From NCBI GenBank assembly GCA_035606335.1, contig DATNFP010000004.1, forward strand, positions 1-11,909: DNA of 11,909 bases. The letters run 5' to 3'. The stretch comes from DATNFP01 sp035606335 (GTDB taxonomy: Bacteria; Bacteroidota; Bacteroidia; Chitinophagales; Chitinophagaceae). Position numbers and translations under genes: made by a program. Shown one piece after another: positions 6,879 through 11,909 of the stretch. The notes below the pieces were generated by a model. The model had not been told where the DNA came from. It did no database searches and saw only the letters and a list, made by a program, of their open reading frames with translations. Within the stretch, counting starts at the first letter, position 1. Each line of letters begins with the position of its first letter.

Positions 6879-7397
6879 ATGGGATTGACAAACGAAATAA
6901 TAAAAAAGCGACTGACGGAAAAGTTCGGCGAGCAGCTTACTGAATGGGAAGAGCCATTTGGACTGCTTACTTTCCGGGCTCCTGCAGCAATGAATCTGAA
7001 AGTGTTGCAATTCTTATTCGATGATGAGGAATTGCGTTTCCGTTTTCTCACCGATCTTACCGGGGTTCATTATCCTGATAGAAAGAATGAGGAATTGAGT
7101 GTAGTATATCATTTACATAACCTGGTAGATAATGTGCGCCTGCGATTGAAAATATATGTGCCGGTAGAACAGCCGGATGTATTTACCGCAACACAATTAT
7201 ATTCAGGAGCCAACTGGATGGAACGGGAAACCTATGATTTTTTCGGAGTTAATTTCTTAGGCCATCCTAACCTGATACGCATTCTTAACGTGGATGAAAT
7301 GGATTACTTCCCTATGCGCAAGGAATACCCGATGGAAGACCCGACGCGTACGGATAAAGATGATGAAATGTTTGGCAGAGGCGGGACGATAGTATAA
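6879..7397 (+). CDS. nuoC: NADH-quinone oxidoreductase subunit C
   Basis: NuoC (30 kDa subunit homologue) is a peripheral-arm subunit that packs against NuoD and NuoB near the quinone site and has no cofactor of its own. The 172 residues contain the family signature ERETYDFFGVNFLGHPNL (115-132), followed by RILNVDE and FPMRKEYP (144-151). This corresponds to the usual ERE-x-YD-(M/F)-FG-(I/V)-x-F-x-GHP and P-(L/M)-RK-(D/E)-YP. NuoC and NuoD are separate genes here, unlike the fused NuoCD of Escherichia coli. The gap to nuoB is 57 bases and to the chosen nuoD start 57 bases. No clear ribosome binding sequence precedes the ATG. Confidence 0.96.
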   Translation: MGLTNEIIKKRLTEKFGEQLTEWEEPFGLLTFRAPAAMNLKVLQFLFDDEELRFRFLTDLTGVHYPDRKNEELSVVYHLHNLVDNVRLRLKIYVPVEQPDVFTATQLYSGANWMERETYDFFGVNFLGHPNLIRILNVDEMDYFPMRKEYPMEDPTRTDKDDEMFGRGGTIV

Positions 7398-7454
7398 CGG
7401 CTTTGAGGGAATGATTATTAAAAATTTGAACAGCAAAAATAGTTGAGGAATAAT

Positions 7455-8708
7455 ATGTCTGAACTTCAGCATCATCAACAGCATCATGTAAAACTTTCGG
7501 AAGAGTCGTTGCAGAAGCAAACGACAACTCTGAACTTAGGGCCGACACACCCGGCAACACATGGTGTGTTTCAAAACATACTTGAGATTGATGGTGAGCG
7601 TGTGCTGGAAGCAACACCCACTATTGGCTATATACACAGGGCTTTTGAAAAGATCGCGGAACGCCGCCCTTATTACCAGATCACTCCGCTTACGGACAGG
7701 TTGAACTATTGCTCATCTCCCATCAACAATATGGGATGGCACATGACGATAGAAAAGCTATTAGGCATTAAGATACCCAAGCGTGTAGAATACCTGCGTA
7801 TAATAATCATGGAGTTGGCGCGTATAGCTGATCATCTTGTTTGTAATTCAGTGATCGGTGTGGATACAGGAGCGCTTACAGGGTTCACTTATGTTTTCCA
7901 GTACAGGGAACTGATATATGAAATATGGGAAGAGATATGTGGCTCTCGCCTTACAACCAATATAGGACGTGTAGGTGGTTTTGAACGCAACTTCAATGAA
8001 ACATCATTTGCCAAGCTGCGCAAGTTCTTAGATACATTCCCTCATGCTCTGAAAGAATTTGAAAATCTCCTGAACAGGAACAGGATATTCATGGATAGAT
8101 GTATTGGTGCAGGACCTATCAGTGCAGACAGGGCATTGAACTATGGATTTACAGGCCCCAACCTACGTGCTGCGGGTGTGGATTATGATGTGCGTGTTGC
8201 CCAGCCTTACAGCTCTTACGAAGATTTTGAATTTAAAATACCCATTGGCACAGTAGGTGATGTATATGACCGCTACATGGTGCGCGATGTAGAAATGTGG
8301 GAAAGTGTAAGCATCATCCACCAGGCGCTGGAAAAAATAGAAAAGATAGAACGCGATTTTCCTGAGCAGAAAAATATTTTCTATGCTCCTGAGGCCGATC
8401 ATTTTCATCTGCCGCCTAAAGAAGATGTTTATACTAAAATGGAAGCGCTTATCTACCATTTTAAAATAATAATGGGTGAGATAGATGCACTGCCTGGTGA
8501 AGTGTATCATGCAGTGGAAGGAGGTAACGGTGAACTGGGTTTTTACTTAATCAGCGATGGTGGCAGAACGCCATACCGCTTGCATTTCCGCAGGCCATGT
8601 TTCATTTATTACCAGGCATACCCTGAAATGATAAAGGATGGTTTGCTCAGCGATGCAATTATTGCATTGAGTAGCTTGAATGTAATAGCAGGAGAATTAG
8701 ACGCTTAA
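7455..8708 (+). CDS. nuoD: NADH-quinone oxidoreductase subunit D
   Basis: NuoD (49 kDa subunit homologue, related to NiFe hydrogenase large subunits) forms most of the quinone-binding cavity of complex I. The chosen ATG gives 417 residues and is preceded by GAGGAA at 7446-7451. A TTG at 7443 would add four residues but overlaps that site. Visible landmarks are THPATHGV (31-38) with the quinone-site His36, TDRLNY with Tyr85 (the tyrosine that contacts quinone in known structures), ICGSRLTTNIGRVGG (161-175), GAGPISADRA, VGDVYDRYMVR, and the C-terminal EGGNGELGFYLISDGG and RLHFRRPCF. The N-terminal 20 residues are His/Gln-rich and probably disordered. It follows nuoC and precedes nuoE by 92 bases, a gap without a good promoter or terminator. 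Confidence 0.97.
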   Translation: MSELQHHQQHHVKLSEESLQKQTTTLNLGPTHPATHGVFQNILEIDGERVLEATPTIGYIHRAFEKIAERRPYYQITPLTDRLNYCSSPINNMGWHMTIEKLLGIKIPKRVEYLRIIIMELARIADHLVCNSVIGVDTGALTGFTYVFQYRELIYEIWEEICGSRLTTNIGRVGGFERNFNETSFAKLRKFLDTFPHALKEFENLLNRNRIFMDRCIGAGPISADRALNYGFTGPNLRAAGVDYDVRVAQPYSSYEDFEFKIPIGTVGDVYDRYMVRDVEMWESVSIIHQALEKIEKIERDFPEQKNIFYAPEADHFHLPPKEDVYTKMEALIYHFKIIMGEIDALPGEVYHAVEGGNGELGFYLISDGGRTPYRLHFRRPCFIYYQAYPEMIKDGLLSDAIIALSSLNVIAGELDA

Positions 8709-8800
8709 AAAGCATAGAGCGCGATTGAAAATATTTGAGTTTAAACAAATGAGCTGAGAAGCGATCGTAAGTTATCAGCAAATATCAAATTAGCTCACAA

Positions 8801-9292
8801 ATGGTGAAGTTTAGTGAAGAAAAACTGAATAAAGCAAACGAAATAATTGCCCGTTACCCGGAAGGGAAGCAGAAAAGCGCATTGCTGCCTATTCTGCACC
8901 TCGCACAGGATGAGTTTGGCGGATGGTTGGATGTGCCTGTGATGGATTATGTGGCGACATTGCTGAAGATAGAACCGATAGAAGTATATGAAGTAGCCAC
9001 GTTCTACTCTATGTATCATCTGAAGCCGGTAGGGAAATATGTGCTTGAAGTATGCCAGACAGGTCCATGTATGCTGAATGGCAGTGATGAAATAATAGAA
9101 CATATAAAAAATCGTCTTGGCATCAATGAAAAAGAAACAACACCTGATGGTTTGTTTACTTTAAAACCTGTTGAATGCCTCGGGGCATGTGGCTATGCAC
9201 CAATGATGCAATTGGGTAAAAACTATAAAGAATTTTTGACGAAAGACAAAGTAGACGCATTATTAACTGAATTAGCAAACCAGCCTATATAG
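8801..9292 (+). CDS. nuoE: NADH-quinone oxidoreductase subunit E (N1a 2Fe-2S cluster)
   Basis: NuoE (24 kDa subunit homologue) has a helical N-terminal domain and a thioredoxin-like domain that binds the 2Fe-2S cluster N1a, and it works with NuoF in NADH oxidation. The 163 residues include ATFYSMYHLKPVGKY and the four cluster ligands Cys85 and Cys90 (CQTGPC) and Cys126 and Cys130 (CLGAC). The length is usual for the family. Normally nuoF follows directly. Here three other genes lie between nuoE and nuoF. The first of these starts 24 bases after the nuoE stop, without a terminator that I can see. Confidence 0.97.
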   Translation: MVKFSEEKLNKANEIIARYPEGKQKSALLPILHLAQDEFGGWLDVPVMDYVATLLKIEPIEVYEVATFYSMYHLKPVGKYVLEVCQTGPCMLNGSDEIIEHIKNRLGINEKETTPDGLFTLKPVECLGACGYAPMMQLGKNYKEFLTKDKVDALLTELANQPI

Positions 9293-9316
9293 CAAAAGAT
9301 CCAACCTTAAATTCTT

Positions 9317-10063
9317 ATGGTTCTGACATATCATAATATTGGGGTTGAGGCAGGTTTTAATACAGTTAAGTACAAGGCTTTTGAGCAACAGATCGCTCAC
9401 CTGAAACAGCATTTTGATATTGTGTCGGCAGATAGCTATATCAACTATATAAAAACAAATGGCAGAAGCAAAGAAGGTAGCGTGCTTCTCACATTTGACG
9501 ATGCTTACACATCATTTAAAGAATTGGTTTTTCCTTTAATGTCCCTGAATAACCTGCCTTCTACGGTTTTTGTCTGCACAGGTTATTTAGGTCGGTCGAA
9601 CGAATGGGATAATGAGGAGAATAGAATACCGATAATGGATGAGCTGTCAATGCTAAAATTATCGGAAAGCAGCCTGGTAACAATTGGTGCTCATACGGTA
9701 TCACACAGGTCTCTAAGCTCTTTGAAAGACGATGATATAAAATATGAATTGATCGAATCAAAAAAGAGCCTTGAAAGGTTAACAGGTAAAGCCGTTAACT
9801 ACTTTGCATATCCATACGGCCAGCTTTATCTCAATGTAAATAAAACGGCTATGAAGGCTGCAAACGAAGCAGCATATTTAGCGGCATTCTCTACAAACTT
9901 CAATAATATCAATCATAAAAGTGATCTGTACAAGCTCAACAGGGTGGATATTATTTCTTCAGATGATTTGAATATTTTTTACAGCAAGCTGAAACACAAT
10001 AACTATTACTATTATAAACAGAATATAAAAAACGCATATAGTTTTTTAAAGACCCTGAAATAA
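9317..10063 (+). CDS. NodB-type polysaccharide deacetylase
   Basis: Carbohydrate esterase 4 (NodB) enzymes remove N- or O-acetyl groups from glycans with a bound metal. The 248 residues contain the CE4 motifs in order: TYHNIG near the N-terminus, LLTFDDAY with the catalytic-base and metal Asp61-Asp62, the metal histidines His126 and His130 in GAHTVSH, FAYPYGQ (163-169) in the groove wall, and Arg209 in LNRVDI. No signal peptide or membrane helix is present, and an upstream in-frame stop two codons before the ATG rules out a longer form. The protein therefore looks cytosolic, unlike most cell-wall or exopolysaccharide deacetylases. It lies 24 bases after nuoE and five bases before the acetyltransferase gene, so the pair is likely co-translated. 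It appears more AT-rich than the nuo genes (by eye only), consistent with later insertion. The substrate is unknown. Confidence 0.9.
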   Translation: MVLTYHNIGVEAGFNTVKYKAFEQQIAHLKQHFDIVSADSYINYIKTNGRSKEGSVLLTFDDAYTSFKELVFPLMSLNNLPSTVFVCTGYLGRSNEWDNEENRIPIMDELSMLKLSESSLVTIGAHTVSHRSLSSLKDDDIKYELIESKKSLERLTGKAVNYFAYPYGQLYLNVNKTAMKAANEAAYLAAFSTNFNNINHKSDLYKLNRVDIISSDDLNIFYSKLKHNNYYYYKQNIKNAYSFLKTLK

Positions 10064-10068
10064 TATAA

Positions 10069-11046
10069 ATGCAATCCGGCAGTGAATATAAAATAGTCAG
10101 ATTAGGCGTGCAGGAATTTCACTTGCTGATACCGCTTATGAAGGATTGCTTTGGGGTGGATGTGGACATTGAATTTTTCAGGTGGAAGTATGAGCAAAAC
10201 CCTGCGGGAGAAGTGATAGGTTTCCTGGCAGTTGCAGGTAACGGAGAAATTGGTGCGTATTATGGAGTGATCCCGGAAAGGTATATTGTAGATGGTGAGG
10301 AAAAGATTATCTACCAGTCATGCGACACTATGACCCATTCGGGCCATAGGCGAAAGGGGTTGTTTCAGTTGCTTGCTAATCATTGTTATGATTACCTGAA
10401 AAGTATAAACAAGCTCTTTATCATAGGTTTTGGTGGCGATATGTCCACTCCCGGTTTTTTGAAATTTGGGTGGCAGCAGATATCAAATGTGCAGCAAATG
10501 TTATATCCGAAATGGTTTTCAGCGTTGCCTGTAGGTAATAGCGAAAAATACCGGGTACAGGAAGTAAATGATATAAATAAGCTGGATGGATTGCTTCAAA
10601 AAAGCAATAGCCATACCCAGATACATTCATTGAAAAACTCAGAGATCTTTGAATGGAGAATAAAGAACCCATTGCATAAATATCAGCTATATGTAGCCGT
10701 GGATAGCGACAACAGTGCAATTGGCTATATATGTTACTATATCAGCAGGAACAGGATATACTTATTTGATTTTTATTCTGCGGATAGACAGGCCGAAAAG
10801 ACCTTGCTATATCATATAAAAAAGAAATTGAATAAAGAAAAAAACACAAAGTGGATACAGACATTATGCAGTGAGAATAGTTATATATATAGTGCTCTTA
10901 AAAAAAATTGGTTTTTAACAAGTCCGTTTAAAGACTGGCAAAGATTATCTTTGCCTATCATTTTTTTTTCGGACCAGGAAAATATGCAACGGTATGGCAA
11001 GGCGAATTTGTGGAATTTTACAACATTCGATCATGACACCTTGTAG
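10069..11046 (+). CDS. GNAT-family acetyltransferase, tandem two-domain type
   Basis: This looks like a GNAT acetyltransferase of the Acetyltransf_9 (PF13527) kind, which moves an acetyl group from acetyl-CoA to an amine. The 325 residues divide into two halves. The N-terminal GNAT domain (about 5-150) has FRWKYEQNPAG (37-47), the acetyl-CoA loop HRRKGL (93-98) and STPGFLKFGW (126-135), a usual end motif. The second half (about 155-300) repeats a motif of the type F-x-W-R-x-x-NP at FEWRIKNP (194-201), followed by another beta-rich segment, but lacks a clear acetyl-CoA loop, so it may be a non-catalytic second GNAT fold. No signal peptide is present. The gene starts five bases after the deacetylase stop. 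An A8 run (10900-10907) and a T9 run (10961-10969) lie near its 3' end. The substrate is unknown; a glycan amine is possible from context. Confidence 0.82.
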   Translation: MQSGSEYKIVRLGVQEFHLLIPLMKDCFGVDVDIEFFRWKYEQNPAGEVIGFLAVAGNGEIGAYYGVIPERYIVDGEEKIIYQSCDTMTHSGHRRKGLFQLLANHCYDYLKSINKLFIIGFGGDMSTPGFLKFGWQQISNVQQMLYPKWFSALPVGNSEKYRVQEVNDINKLDGLLQKSNSHTQIHSLKNSEIFEWRIKNPLHKYQLYVAVDSDNSAIGYICYYISRNRIYLFDFYSADRQAEKTLLYHIKKKLNKEKNTKWIQTLCSENSYIYSALKKNWFLTSPFKDWQRLSLPIIFFSDQENMQRYGKANLWNFTTFDHDTL

Positions 11047-11133
11047 AATAAGTGATTTTAAATAATTGAACCTATTGAAAGGGTTTAGAATTGATAGACG
11101 AACTGCGAGCAGCAGTAACAAATTAACAGTTCT

Positions 11134-11592
11134 ATGAAAAGTAACTTTTTTGTTTTAGCGATTATTGGTTCTTTGCTTTTTATGAGTTGTAGCGACGGTA
11201 CGAAAAGTGAAAAGGCAGACGAAAGTTCGGCGGCTATGCCCGGTACGCCTGCGGCAGCCGGTGTAGCTGAAGCTGCAGATGCGCTGGCAGACATATCGGG
11301 AACTTACACAGGTATTTTACCATGTGCAGATTGTGAAGGATTGAAAACAACTATTATTTTGAATAGCGATAAGAGCTACGAGATAGATGAAGAATATTTG
11401 GGAAAGAAAGTAACAAATAAAACAAATGGCAGGCCATGGATAGTGAAAGATGATATTGTGACACTGGATAGCATGAAAAATTCAAAGCCTGTAAAATATA
11501 AGATTGAAGATAACAGCATTGTGCAACTGGATATGAATGGAAACAAGATAACAGGGCCGACGGCTGATAAGTTTATTTTAAAGAAACAATAA
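11134..11592 (+). CDS. NlpE-like lipoprotein (N-terminal NlpE domain only)
   Basis: The protein has 152 residues and resembles the N-terminal domain of NlpE, the outer-membrane lipoprotein linked in Escherichia coli to copper tolerance and surface sensing. The signal peptide (1-18) ends in LLFMSC, giving a lipidated Cys19; the -3 residue is Phe rather than the usual Leu. An Ala-rich linker follows at about 33-52. The domain signature is SGTYTGILPCADCEGLKTT, with the CxxC pair Cys64 and Cys67, followed by LNSDKSY and YLGKK as in the family. The C-terminal OB-fold domain of E. coli NlpE is absent, as in many Bacteroidota homologues. It lies 87 bases after the GNAT gene and 30 bases before nuoF. 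I found no good promoter match in the 87-base gap, which has only a weak imperfect hairpin (11069-11085). Confidence 0.9.
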   Translation: MKSNFFVLAIIGSLLFMSCSDGTKSEKADESSAAMPGTPAAAGVAEAADALADISGTYTGILPCADCEGLKTTIILNSDKSYEIDEEYLGKKVTNKTNGRPWIVKDDIVTLDSMKNSKPVKYKIEDNSIVQLDMNGNKITGPTADKFILKKQ

Positions 11593-11599
11593 TTTAAGT

Positions 11600-11616
11600 A
11601 AACCCTTTCGGGGTTT
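11600..11616 (+). terminator. Hairpin just upstream of nuoF, possible attenuator or 5' structure
   Basis: AAACCC (11600-11605) and GGGTTT (11611-11616) form a perfect 6-base stem around the loop TTTCG. The stem ends six bases before the nuoF ATG at 11623 and begins seven bases after the NlpE stop codon. It is not followed by a long T run, only by mixed sequence with short T groups. It may be a weak terminator or attenuator, or it may hide the nuoF ribosome binding site. Confidence 0.45.
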
Positions 11617-11622
11617 GAGTTT

Positions 11623-11909
11623 ATGGCAATTAAATTATTATTAGAGAACGACCATGTAGAAGGTATCCGTTATTACGATACCTACAGAAAACATGGCGGC
11701 TACAGATCGGTAGAGAAGGCATTTAAAATGTCGCCAGCCGATATAGTGGAGGAAGTAAAGAAAAGTGGCCTGCGCGGTCGTGGTGGTGCGGGTTTCCCCA
11801 CAGGGTTGAAATGGAGCTTTATTGCCAAACCTGAAGGCGTGCCTCGTCACCTGGTGTGTAATGCGGATGAATCAGAGCCCGGTACTTTCAAAGACCGTTA
11901 CCTGATGGA
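11623..11909 (+). CDS. nuoF: NADH-quinone oxidoreductase subunit F (partial, 3' end outside window)
   Basis: NuoF (51 kDa subunit homologue) binds NADH, FMN and the 4Fe-4S cluster N3 and is the electron entry point of complex I. The 95 complete codons contain the family's Gly-rich motif SGLRGRGGAGFPTGLKW (48-64), part of the NADH/FMN-binding Rossmann-like fold, and CNADESEPGTFKDR (79-92), which lies at the flavin. The N-terminus is complete and usual. The gene runs past the right edge, so the cluster-ligand cysteines of N3 are not seen. No good ribosome binding sequence is visible between the upstream hairpin and the ATG. The reading frame continues the complex I operon after the three-gene interruption. 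Confidence 0.97.
   Translation, partial: MAIKLLLENDHVEGIRYYDTYRKHGGYRSVEKAFKMSPADIVEEVKKSGLRGRGGAGFPTGLKWSFIAKPEGVPRHLVCNADESEPGTFKDRYLM

Noticed and set aside
7443..7454. TTG start four codons upstream of the chosen nuoD start
   Set aside because: It overlaps the likely ribosome binding site GAGGAA, and the downstream ATG is well placed relative to that site.
8709..8800. Possible internal promoter before nuoE (AATATTTG-like sequence)
   Set aside because: The first fixed T is missing, no matching -33 element was found, and operon read-through from nuoD explains expression.
1..11909. CRISPR arrays, insertion sequences, tRNA or rRNA genes, phage or defence genes
   Set aside because: Reading both strands showed no regular repeat-spacer pattern, transposase motif, tRNA-like cloverleaf or defence protein. 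The genes are metabolic, respiratory or envelope-related.

Overview
The window reads as a chromosomal segment of a Bacteroidota bacterium, probably in or near the Chitinophagales. The evidence is the protein character of the genes, the mostly weak or absent Shine-Dalgarno sequences, and three good matches to the Bacteroidota promoter (TTG, a spacer of about 19-21 bases, then TAnnTTTG). The genus assignment is not supported further.

Left part (1-2152): the 3' end of a gene on the plus strand, tentatively a DUF7689-like protein, converges on pyrG (CTP synthase, minus strand). A 268-base divergent intergenic region with a promoter facing each way separates pyrG from the next gene.

Middle part (2153-5784): a fused alpha/beta E1 component of a 2-oxo acid dehydrogenase, then a lipoprotein of unknown function. 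The lipoprotein gene converges almost end to end on a RidA-family gene on the minus strand. A 302-base AT-rich region follows and carries the promoter of the nuo operon.

Right part (5785-11909): the respiratory complex I (NDH-1) operon starts with nuoA, nuoB, nuoC, nuoD, nuoE. It is then interrupted by three genes that are not complex I subunits: a NodB-type polysaccharide deacetylase, a two-domain GNAT acetyltransferase and a short NlpE-like lipoprotein. It resumes with nuoF, which runs off the window. NuoB carries the N2 cluster, NuoC and NuoD form the quinone-site arm, NuoE carries N1a, and NuoF should carry FMN and N3.

Most of the window is conserved housekeeping sequence. I see no CRISPR array, transposase, RNA gene or defence system. 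The main oddity is the three-gene insertion between nuoE and nuoF, with a hairpin just before nuoF.
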